NCBI GenBank assembly: GCA_029939635.1
Contig: JAOZSN010000071.1
Span: 8,815-14,733 of the forward strand
Origin: Deltaproteobacteria bacterium
GTDB taxonomy: Bacteria; Desulfobacterota; Desulfobulbia; Desulfobulbales; SURF-16
Direction of reading: 5' to 3'
DNA length: 5,919 bases
Below the pieces are notes generated by a model. The model did no database searches. It saw only the letters and a program-made list of their open reading frames with translations, and was not told where the DNA came from. Both the position numbers and the translations under genes were made by a program. This document shows positions 1-5,919 of the stretch, piece after piece. Each line of letters opens with the position of its first letter. The first letter of the stretch is position 1.

Positions 1-1
1 G

Positions 2-1993
2 CTTGAGCAGGACAGGATGAAGGAGCAGGAGCAGCAGCGTTTGCGTGATATCACCGATACCTTTCCAGGTGTTGTCTATCAATATCAACAGGACGATGAT
101 AAGGGCAGCTTCTCCTTTGTCAGTAATGGCATTGATGAGTTGATGGGGATCAGTGCCGAGGAATTGACTGCTGATTTTAACGCTTTTTTTCGTAATGTGG
201 CTTTGGTTGATCGCCTTCGTTTGCAGCAGACCATGCATCGGCCAGGGAGTGATTTGAGCCTGTGGAGTGATGATTTTCAGATAGAAAAGGGTGATGGCCA
301 GCACTGCTGGGTCTATGGTAAGGCGGTTTGTCATCTTGATGAGCAGGGTCAACCTGTCTGGTATGGCTATTGGGTAGATATGACCGAACGGCGCCAGATG
401 GAGGACGATCTTCTAGATGCCAAAGACATGGCTGACAAGGCCAGTGCGGCCAAGGGGAAATTTTTGGCCAGTATGAGTCATGAAATACGTACCCCCATGA
501 ATGCCATTGTTGGTTTCAGTAACTTGGTTTTGGAGACAGAGCTTACCTATCAGCAACGTGATTTTCTCTCCAAGCTTAACAGCTCTGCCCACCTGCTCCT
601 GGGCATTATTAATGATATTCTAGATTTTTCAAAAATTGAGTCTGGCAAGTTAGAGCTTGAGGAGATCGATTTTGAACTGAGTGAAATCCTTGATCGGTTG
701 GCTGGGGTGATGAGTGTTGCTGCAGCCAACAAGAAAATTGAGTTACTCTTTGATGTTGATCCTGATGTGCCCCTGTCCTTAAAAGGGGACCCATTGCGCC
801 TTTCCCAGGTGTTGCTCAATCTGCTCAGTAATAGTGTTAAATTCACCAAAGAGGGGGAGGTTGTTGTCTCGGTGGCGGTTGGTCACTGGTCTGATGGCAG
901 TGTGCAGCTTAATTTTTCCGTGCGCGATACCGGTATAGGCCTCTCTGCTGGGCAAGCAGAAAAAATCTTTAGTGATTTTTCTCAGGCAGATGTCTCTACC
1001 AGCCGATCCTATGGTGGAACTGGTCTGGGCCTGGCCATTTGCAAGAACCTGGTGGCCTTGATGAATGGTGAAATTGGCGTGGCAAGTGAGGAGGGCAAGG
1101 GAGCAGATTTTTGGTTCACCGCCAGCTTTGCCGTACATCGCCAGACTGTGTTAACGCAGGACGGTTTGCAGGGGAAACGTGTCTTGGTGGTGGATGACAA
1201 TAACGCTGCCAGGGAGATTATTGCCCGCCAATTGCGCAGCCTTGATTGCCGGGTGGGCACGGTTTCTTCAGGGCGCAAGGCTATTGCTGCCTTGAACCAA
1301 GTAACCCCAGATCGTTATTATGATTTGCTCCTGCTGGATTGGAGTATGCCGGAAATGGATGGACTGCAGGTGGCCGAGGAAATGGCTGAACGCTTCAAAG
1401 GTCCTGAACTGCCCACCATGGTTCTCGTCTCGGCCTATGGTAATGAGATTTTGCGTGAGCAGGCAGGCAAGCGCGGCTTTTCTGGCTATATTACCAAACC
1501 CGTGACCACACCGCAGTTATACAATGCCTTGCAGGCAGCCTTACAGCATCAGCCCCTTGAGTTAGCACCAAATCATGAGGATGAGGTCGCTCAAAAAAAT
1601 ATGCTGGCTAAGTTACATGGTTTGACCCTTTTAGTGGTGGATGACCATGACATCAATCGCCAGGTGCTGCGTCAACTTTTAGAGCATGCTGGCTTACGGG
1701 TGCTAGAGGCCGGCAGTGGCCGGGAGGCTCTTATGGTTTTGGAGGAGCAGGGGGAGACCATTGCCGGAGTGCTCATGGATATGCAGATGCCGGAGCTTGA
1801 TGGCATGGCCACCACCCGTATCATTCGCCAGCATAAAGAATTTGCCGGTCTGCCGGTGATAGCTGTTTCTGCTAATATCCTGCCTGCTGACCGCCATGCC
1901 TGTCTTGAGGCAGGAATGGATGACTTTGTTGCCAAGCCAATAGAGATGGAGGAGATGGTGGAGAAATTGTATGGGCTGATTAAGCACTTATAA
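2..1993 (+). CDS. Hybrid sensor histidine kinase with two receiver domains (5' end missing)
   Basis: This is a cytoplasmic signalling module that would autophosphorylate on histidine and pass phosphate to its own receiver domains. Residues are numbered from the ATG at 17, but the frame is open without a stop to the left edge (L-E-Q-D-R precede that Met), so the true start is probably upstream and the ATG is likely internal. Domains in order: PAS/PAC about 8-128 (PGVVYQY start, DMTERR end), a short coiled linker, HisKA about 145-210 with H-box SHEIRTPMN (His155), and HATPase about 255-372 with N-box Asn272, G1 DTGIG 304-308 and G2 GGTGLGL 333-339. Receiver 1 spans about 388-510 (acidic pair D393/D394, acceptor D441, S472, K494) and receiver 2 about 536-655 (D542/D543, acceptor D588, S618, K640). 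All catalytic residues are present. There is no HPt domain after receiver 2, so a separate HPt protein may be needed for onward transfer. Any membrane or further sensor part would lie outside the window. The signal and output are unknown. Confidence 0.95.
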   Translation, partial: LEQDRMKEQEQQRLRDITDTFPGVVYQYQQDDDKGSFSFVSNGIDELMGISAEELTADFNAFFRNVALVDRLRLQQTMHRPGSDLSLWSDDFQIEKGDGQHCWVYGKAVCHLDEQGQPVWYGYWVDMTERRQMEDDLLDAKDMADKASAAKGKFLASMSHEIRTPMNAIVGFSNLVLETELTYQQRDFLSKLNSSAHLLLGIINDILDFSKIESGKLELEEIDFELSEILDRLAGVMSVAAANKKIELLFDVDPDVPLSLKGDPLRLSQVLLNLLSNSVKFTKEGEVVVSVAVGHWSDGSVQLNFSVRDTGIGLSAGQAEKIFSDFSQADVSTSRSYGGTGLGLAICKNLVALMNGEIGVASEEGKGADFWFTASFAVHRQTVLTQDGLQGKRVLVVDDNNAAREIIARQLRSLDCRVGTVSSGRKAIAALNQVTPDRYYDLLLLDWSMPEMDGLQVAEEMAERFKGPELPTMVLVSAYGNEILREQAGKRGFSGYITKPVTTPQLYNALQAALQHQPLELAPNHEDEVAQKNMLAKLHGLTLLVVDDHDINRQVLRQLLEHAGLRVLEAGSGREALMVLEEQGETIAGVLMDMQMPELDGMATTRIIRQHKEFAGLPVIAVSANILPADRHACLEAGMDDFVAKPIEMEEMVEKLYGLIKHL

Positions 1994-2000
1994 TTCTAAC

Positions 2001-4130
2001 TCAATACGCTGCTTCCTTCCACATGGTCTGGTCAAAGACCTCTACACGGTTACGGCCACTATCCTTTGCCTTATAGAGGGCAACATCGGCAAATTTGATG
2101 GCCTCCCAAATCCCTTGGTTTTCGGTGAATGGGAATTCAGCGATGCCAATGCTGGTGGTTTTTTGGATGGTTTGCCCAACGGCCTGGAATTTATAATCCT
2201 CCACTGACTTGCGAATATTCTCGGCAAGGCTTACGCTCATACCTGGGTCACAGTCAACCAGGAGGATAAGAAATTCCTCGCCGCCAAAGCGGATGACCAG
2301 ATCTGAACTCCGTACTGCATTGATTAGGACACTGGCCAGCTGGCTTAACACCGCATCTCCGGCATCATGGCCATAGGAATCATTAACCTGCTTGAAGTAA
2401 TCAAGATCACACATCAGGATACCCAGGGTAGTTCCACGGCGCCTGATGCCTGCCACCATTTGATCCAGTGATGTCTCTAAATAGCGACGATTAAAGAGGC
2501 CGGTGAGCTGGTCCTTGGTGGCCATCTCTTCCATCTCTGCGGCCAGGTGTTTACTCTGCAACACGGGCAGGGTCTCAGCGATAAAGTTCTGGGCCTCAGC
2601 TATACGACCACTCGCCTTGCTTTTCTCCTTAGCACTCATCTCTTTACGAAAGAGAAACTGCACCACACCAATGACGTGACCGCCAACAATCATCGGCACA
2701 CAGTAATGATCAAGGCAGTCTGGAAAGGGATAGATATTGCAGATATGCTGGTCATCGTAGGAGGTGACGATGGCACCGGTGCGTTTGGCCCGGCAGCTAT
2801 TGGCCATGGCAAATTCCGGTAGCTCACCTGTCAGTTCGGTTGGCTGGCAGTAGACATGCTCCATGGATTCGTGGCCACGCAGTTTTTCATAAATGACAAA
2901 CATCTTAAGGTCTAGTTTGTCGGTGAAGATGCGAGCTAATCTCTTGTAGATTTCTTCAGTGCTCTCATCCGCCTCAATGGTTTGGCGGAAAAAGGAGATG
3001 GATTGCATATTGGTCAGCATTTCCTTGATGGCCAAGGCTACCTCACCGATCTCGTCACGCCGTTTGTTGATAAAGGTGGAAAGATGTTGGAGATGAGAGT
3101 CGTCAGCACTGGATTTTTCACGTTGGCCTGTCATCATGCGGCTTAAATTTCTTAGTAAGGCAACAAAATCCACCAGGGGGAGGATCAGATTTTTACTGAT
3201 AATCAGGCTGATGACAATAAAGAGCAGGGCAAGAACAAGAAGGCCAACTACTAGAAAGAGAATATTCTGTTGAGCCATATCCATGCCGTTTTCCATGAGG
3301 CTGAAAGAGGCCTTATTCCGATCTAACGAGTCTTGGGCCACGGCATTTTTAAGCTTGTGGAGGGTGGTGACAATTTCAATTTCAGTCTCCAGGGTGGTGA
3401 GGCGGATGGCTGCCACTGTGGAGCTGGCCTCATCCAGCCAATAAAAATTGTCCTGCAGTTTGGCAACGATATTTTCCTGCTGGGCAGATGGCAGATGGGC
3501 AGTGATTGCCCCTAGCTTTTTGTCAACCTCCTCAATGGCCTTGGCAATTTGCAGTTGACCTTCTTTAATTGGGTCTATTTGGCCTGAAATAATGGATTCC
3601 ACATAAATCTGTTGATGGGCGAGGCGTGCTTTGCTGGCAATGGGAAAGATTTCTTGACCGAGTTTGCCGGGGAAATTAGTGATAATCTGCCGCATGGTGT
3701 CAGCAATGGCCTGTTCTGCCTGAGGGATTTGGCCATTATTTTTTTGGAGACTCTTCATGCGGATGGCCAGGATATTGATAATTTCCTGCAGGTGATTCAG
3801 CTCCTGATGTAATTCTGTTGGCAAGGTGTTGCGGAGGGTCTGGGCATCATTACGGATGATACTCAGTACACCGTCATCTGCTGACTGCATATAGAGTTGA
3901 AGGTTGGAGCGGATGTTGCCGAGGACGCGGGTAGCGGTGAAGTTTTGTTGGAGATTGTTCTGCAGCTTAGCCGAGGAGGTCTGGATATCAAGATGATGGA
4001 GATGGAATTGCCTGATTTTCCAAAAACCAAATATTCCCACGATAAGGACAATGGTAGTGGAAAAGATGATGAGGGCGCGCATGCGTTCCTGCAGCGTTAA
4101 GGGGCTGGGTTGGGCACTAGGTGTTTTCAT
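2001..4130 (-). CDS. Membrane-bound diguanylate cyclase (HAMP, GAF-like, GGDEF)
   Basis: Predicted to make cyclic di-GMP from two GTP at the inner membrane. The 709 residues show a first membrane segment about 18-37, a mainly helical periplasmic sensor region about 40-288, a second membrane segment about 289-311, and a HAMP-like linker about 312-377 ending in RRDEIGEVALAIKEML. A GAF-like domain follows at about 380-525 with five cysteines (428, 446, 464, 472, 477), then a short helix and GGDEF at about 538-703. The cyclase domain looks active: it has DQLTGLFNRR at 540-549, metal-site D575 in CDLDYFK, N583, and signature GGEEF at 616-620. The RSSD motif at 607-610, five residues before the signature, matches the inhibitory I-site, so product feedback is expected. 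There is no EAL or HD-GYP domain. The ATG at 4130 lacks a clear Shine-Dalgarno sequence; Met17 (4082) has AGGA four bases upstream and is a possible alternative start that would begin directly at the membrane segment. The gene converges with the histidine kinase and follows flgE on the same strand, but a terminator separates it from flgE. Confidence 0.95.
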   Translation of the reverse strand: MKTPSAQPSPLTLQERMRALIIFSTTIVLIVGIFGFWKIRQFHLHHLDIQTSSAKLQNNLQQNFTATRVLGNIRSNLQLYMQSADDGVLSIIRNDAQTLRNTLPTELHQELNHLQEIINILAIRMKSLQKNNGQIPQAEQAIADTMRQIITNFPGKLGQEIFPIASKARLAHQQIYVESIISGQIDPIKEGQLQIAKAIEEVDKKLGAITAHLPSAQQENIVAKLQDNFYWLDEASSTVAAIRLTTLETEIEIVTTLHKLKNAVAQDSLDRNKASFSLMENGMDMAQQNILFLVVGLLVLALLFIVISLIISKNLILPLVDFVALLRNLSRMMTGQREKSSADDSHLQHLSTFINKRRDEIGEVALAIKEMLTNMQSISFFRQTIEADESTEEIYKRLARIFTDKLDLKMFVIYEKLRGHESMEHVYCQPTELTGELPEFAMANSCRAKRTGAIVTSYDDQHICNIYPFPDCLDHYCVPMIVGGHVIGVVQFLFRKEMSAKEKSKASGRIAEAQNFIAETLPVLQSKHLAAEMEEMATKDQLTGLFNRRYLETSLDQMVAGIRRRGTTLGILMCDLDYFKQVNDSYGHDAGDAVLSQLASVLINAVRSSDLVIRFGGEEFLILLVDCDPGMSVSLAENIRKSVEDYKFQAVGQTIQKTTSIGIAEFPFTENQGIWEAIKFADVALYKAKDSGRNRVEVFDQTMWKEAAY
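4087..4090 (-). promoter_or_regulatory. Possible ribosome binding site for an alternative start of the diguanylate cyclase
   Basis: AGGA on the minus strand lies four bases before the in-frame ATG at 4080-4082 (Met17). The 20 bases before the upstream ATG at 4130 are pyrimidine-rich and contain no Shine-Dalgarno-like run. The upstream start is kept because it gives a basic leader before the membrane segment, but the sequence does not settle the choice. The spacing of four bases is short. Confidence 0.3.
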
Positions 4131-4179
4131 AACAGAGAAGCAGGGGCAGAATTGACGAGATTTGCAAGAGTTATGTAAA

Positions 4180-4209
4180 AGTGTACAGGAGAACGGGGGT
4201 AAATAACAA
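4180..4209 (-). promoter_or_regulatory. Weak candidate sigma-70 type promoter for the diguanylate cyclase
   Basis: On the minus strand, TTGTTA (4204-4209) and TACACT (4180-4185) are separated by 18 bases, each matching the consensus at four of six positions, about 50 bases before the ATG at 4130. It lies between the flgE terminator and the cyclase gene, where a promoter is expected. No sigma-54 type GG/GC pair was found at the nearby TTGCA. The match is weak and could be chance. Confidence 0.25.
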
Positions 4210-4281
4210 GGGATGACATGTAAAAAATACAGCTATTTAGCGTTGTGGCAGAAGGGGATAGATAGGGTCTCGGCCCAGGAC

Positions 4282-4310
4282 AAAAAAAGGCCCCAGCATG
4301 TGCTGGGGCC
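4282..4310 (-). terminator. Strong intrinsic terminator of the flgE transcript
   Basis: A perfect 10-base inverted repeat, GGCCCCAGCA at 4289-4298 and TGCTGGGGCC at 4301-4310, forms a GC-rich stem with a very small central loop (the innermost A-T pair probably opens to give four bases). Read on the minus strand it is followed immediately by seven T (4282-4288). It begins 28 bases after the flgE stop. There is no T-run on the plus-strand side, so it acts in the flgE direction only. It implies that flgE is the last gene of its transcription unit. Confidence 0.92.
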
Positions 4311-4338
4311 TGTGATGGTTTAGGTGTAATGGCTATTT

Positions 4339-5919
4339 CTAGCGTTTGATATTGATCAAATCGTTGAGCATGTCATCGGTGGTGGTAATGATCTTGGAGT
4401 TGGCCTGGAAGCCACGCTGGGTGGTGATGAGTTTAACAAACTCGTTACCAAGATCAACATTGGACATCTCCAGGGCATTGGGAGCAATACTGCCCAGGCC
4501 ATTATCGCCAGGGGCACCAGTGGTGGGGGCACCGGAAGAGGTGGTTTCGGTGAAAATATTGCCGCCCTTCTTATACAGACCGGTAAGATTATTGAAATTG
4601 GCCAGGGCCACCTGCACCTTCTCCAGAACCTGGCCATTGGAGTAATGGCCAGTGATAATACCCTCTGTATCCACTGATACCGACTGCAGAAAGCCAGAAG
4701 AAAAGCCGTCCTGATCCTGGAAGATAGTGGTAGAGGAGTTTGCGTATTGGGTGGTGGCCAGGGCCTCGGGTCGGAAGCGATTACTCACCGTGTCACCCAT
4801 CTGGCTGCCATCCTCGGTACCAATATCAGCGGGATGTGTTTCAAAGCGCTGGCCAGTGCCAAAGGGCTCAGCAATGCCAGCTGAGTAGGTAATGTCTGTG
4901 ATGGCCAAGGCGCTGGCACGGGAGGTTGTGTCTGCCTCCCAGTCCGTCAGTTGCAGGCGCCCGGCCGAGTCAATACGCGCCTCGGCCTGGAAGGTGAATT
5001 CTAGAAAATTAAGGAGATCCTGGACAGTGCCCGTGGTCAGTGGCGCTGTGGCCGACCAATGGGATTGTTCTCCTGAGTTTTGGACAATAAATTGAGATGC
5101 TACATTTGTCGTGTTTCCCACTGCTCCAAAGACGCCGGTAAAATCCATGGTTGCGCCAGTGATAATTTCGGATGGGTTGAGAGGACCACCAAATCCTTCT
5201 TCATCATATACAGAGTTCCAAGGAGTCTGGGCTGTGATGGCTGGTACATTGCCACTATTGGTGGAAAGACCTCGACTGATGGAGGTAATTACCTGTTTAG
5301 AAGATGTGATATTGACATTGCCGCGGTAAGCCGCAGACATCACGGGATTTGGGGGGGAGATAGCAGTGATACCCCATGGTTCAGCACCGCCAGGACTGGC
5401 AATGCTGAGACGGACATCCAGGCCACTGGCACCAGGTGTATTATCGATAACCCGGATGCGACCGGAGGTGTCAATGGTGGCGGTGGCAGCACCAACAACG
5501 CCACCGCTATAGGCTGTTTCCAGGGCAGTAAGCAGGTCCTGTATCTGGGTTCCTGGAACTACTGGTGGTCCTGGTAATGGAGCGACTACGGTAAAAGTGG
5601 TACCGCCAGGGATGGGAACACCTGCCACATCATCACCGGCAAAGGTGAAGACATCACCTGCAGCCATGGCCAGTGGCGTTGCCTGATTATCAAAGCATGA
5701 TGTCAGTTCTGTGGCAGCAGTGGCAGGAGCACCACCAACCGTGGATGTGGCCCCCTGGAGAGGCATGTAGAAGGAGGTGTCAAACTCTTGCAAACCACCA
5801 AATGGTACTGATTGGTTACCGGAAATGGTGTAGAAGTTGGTGACAGACAGGGCTGAATCTCCTTGGGTGGAGTCGGTGAAACGTAATTTGCCAAAATTGT
5901 CAATATCTGCATTGATACT
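4339..5919 (-). CDS. flgE: Flagellar hook protein FlgE, C-terminal part (N-terminus beyond the window)
   Basis: FlgE polymerises outside the cell into the curved hook joining the flagellar rod to the filament. The visible 526 residues run open to the right edge. The TTG at 5793 is an internal Leu codon, since 42 further in-frame codons without a stop lie upstream of it. Identification rests on the C-terminus: a D1-like stretch (TTQYANSS, DGFSSGFLQSVSVD, GIITGHYSNGQ), the hallmark ALANFNN and GAPGDNGLG, then the D0 helix with ALEMSNVDLGNEFVKLITTQ and RGFQANSKIITTTDDML, ending NIKR. This end distinguishes FlgE from FlgF/FlgG rod proteins only in combination with the large middle region. Upstream is a long surface-exposed region with three diverged copies of one domain-like repeat. 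Typical FlgE, as in Salmonella, has about 400 residues, so this one is much larger even incomplete. Only one cysteine is visible (5695-5697). The protein lacks membrane segments, as expected for export through the flagellar secretion apparatus. A terminator follows the gene. Confidence 0.95.
   Translation of the reverse strand, partial: SINADIDNFGKLRFTDSTQGDSALSVTNFYTISGNQSVPFGGLQEFDTSFYMPLQGATSTVGGAPATAATELTSCFDNQATPLAMAAGDVFTFAGDDVAGVPIPGGTTFTVVAPLPGPPVVPGTQIQDLLTALETAYSGGVVGAATATIDTSGRIRVIDNTPGASGLDVRLSIASPGGAEPWGITAISPPNPVMSAAYRGNVNITSSKQVITSISRGLSTNSGNVPAITAQTPWNSVYDEEGFGGPLNPSEIITGATMDFTGVFGAVGNTTNVASQFIVQNSGEQSHWSATAPLTTGTVQDLLNFLEFTFQAEARIDSAGRLQLTDWEADTTSRASALAITDITYSAGIAEPFGTGQRFETHPADIGTEDGSQMGDTVSNRFRPEALATTQYANSSTTIFQDQDGFSSGFLQSVSVDTEGIITGHYSNGQVLEKVQVALANFNNLTGLYKKGGNIFTETTSSGAPTTGAPGDNGLGSIAPNALEMSNVDLGNEFVKLITTQRGFQANSKIITTTDDMLNDLINIKR
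4858..5091 (-). repeat. FlgE internal repeat, copy C
   Basis: This copy shows FIVQNSGEQ, then TGTVQDLLNFLEFTF, core ARIDSAGRLQLTD, ASALAITDI and closing GIAEPFG. It aligns closely with copy B through the helix, the core and the closing motif, with about four extra residues after the core. The core lies 501 bases after that of copy B (167 residues). The nucleotide sequences have diverged, so this is an old duplication. Confidence 0.65.
5371..5658 (-). repeat. FlgE internal repeat, copy B
   Basis: The most complete copy. It starts with GDVFTFAGDDVAG and a proline-rich segment, then TQIQDLLTALETAY, core ATIDTSGRIRVID, GLDVRLSI, and closing GGAEPWG. The core Asp codon is 429 bases downstream of the one in copy A, or 143 residues. 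The pattern of a short helix (QDLLTALE) followed by strands fits a small beta-rich domain exposed on the hook surface. Confidence 0.65.
5794..5919 (-). repeat. FlgE internal repeat, copy A (cut by the window edge)
   Basis: This first visible copy shows the conserved core ADIDNFGKLRFTD followed by SALSV and closing NQSVPFGG. It aligns with copies B and C by the pattern A-x-I-D-x-x-G-[KR]-[LI]-x-[FVL]-x-D, then a [AG]-L-[SDA]-[VI] strand, then P-[FW]-G. Its start lies beyond the window, so the GD-F-T type first half seen in copy B cannot be checked here. Confidence 0.6.

Larger units (their letters stand above)
4131..4338. other. Intergenic region between flgE and the diguanylate cyclase gene
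   Basis: These 208 bases hold the flgE terminator at the right end and the presumed control region of the cyclase at the left. The cyclase reading frame stays open upstream of its ATG as far as a TAG at 4233-4235, but no ATG or GTG start occurs there. A short GCTA-TT-TAGC inverted repeat at 4232-4241 is too small to assign. No other coding sequence or RNA gene is recognised. Confidence 0.7.

Noticed and set aside
779..1138. 119-codon frame on the minus strand inside the histidine kinase gene
   Set aside because: It is antisense to the conserved HATPase domain and has no recognisable motifs. Other short frames opposite or within the three genes were rejected for the same reason.
2028..2043. 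Small inverted repeat GGTC...GACC near the ends of the convergent genes
   Set aside because: The stem is only four bases with an eight-base loop, lies inside the cyclase coding sequence and lacks a T-run on either side, so it does not qualify as a terminator.
4163..4167. Possible sigma-54 -12 element (TTGCA on the minus strand)
   Set aside because: There is no matching GG element at the required distance upstream, so it is treated as chance.
5080..5577. 165-codon open frame on the plus strand opposite flgE
   Set aside because: It lies wholly antisense to a well-supported flgE region. Its composition (many Trp, Arg, Cys, Gly and low-complexity stretches) looks like the reverse of a Gly/Thr/Ala-rich protein, and no domain is recognisable.
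5791..5793. TTG as the flgE start codon
   Set aside because: The same frame continues upstream for 42 codons to the window edge with FlgE-like repeat sequence, and the conserved N-terminal FlgE domain is missing after this codon. It is an internal Leu.

Overview
The window holds three protein genes and two intergenic stretches. There are no RNA genes, mobile elements or CRISPR arrays. Protein style, moderate GC content and gene content (a long multi-domain hybrid kinase, a membrane diguanylate cyclase with a cysteine-rich GAF-type domain, and an unusually large flagellar hook protein) suggest a motile Gram-negative bacterium, most likely a deltaproteobacterium (Desulfobacterota) such as a Desulfobulbales/Desulfotalea-type organism. 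This placement is inferred from sequence style; no marker gene is present.

Layout: (1) positions 2-1993, plus strand, the 3' part of a hybrid sensor histidine kinase (PAS, HisKA, HATPase, two receiver domains) whose start lies before the window. (2) A 7-base gap, then positions 2001-4130, minus strand, a complete 709-residue membrane-bound diguanylate cyclase (two membrane segments, periplasmic helical domain, HAMP, GAF-like domain, GGEEF with an I-site). These two genes converge with no visible terminator between them. (3) Positions 4131-4338, an intergenic stretch with the upstream region of the cyclase and a strong minus-strand intrinsic terminator. (4) Positions 4339-5919, minus strand, the C-terminal 526 residues of flagellar hook protein FlgE; its N-terminus lies beyond the right edge. 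The apparent start at 5793 is only an internal TTG codon.

How the parts may work together: the terminator 28 bases after flgE marks the end of a flagellar transcription unit, and the diguanylate cyclase is probably transcribed separately from the 208-base gap. A c-di-GMP synthase beside a hook gene fits local control of motility versus attachment, and the hybrid kinase is a second signalling protein at the same locus, but functional coupling is inferred only from proximity. The most unusual features are an internal, diverged repeat present three times in the visible part of the hook protein, and a cluster of cysteines in the sensory domain of the cyclase. I did not find evidence of a wholly new biological system.
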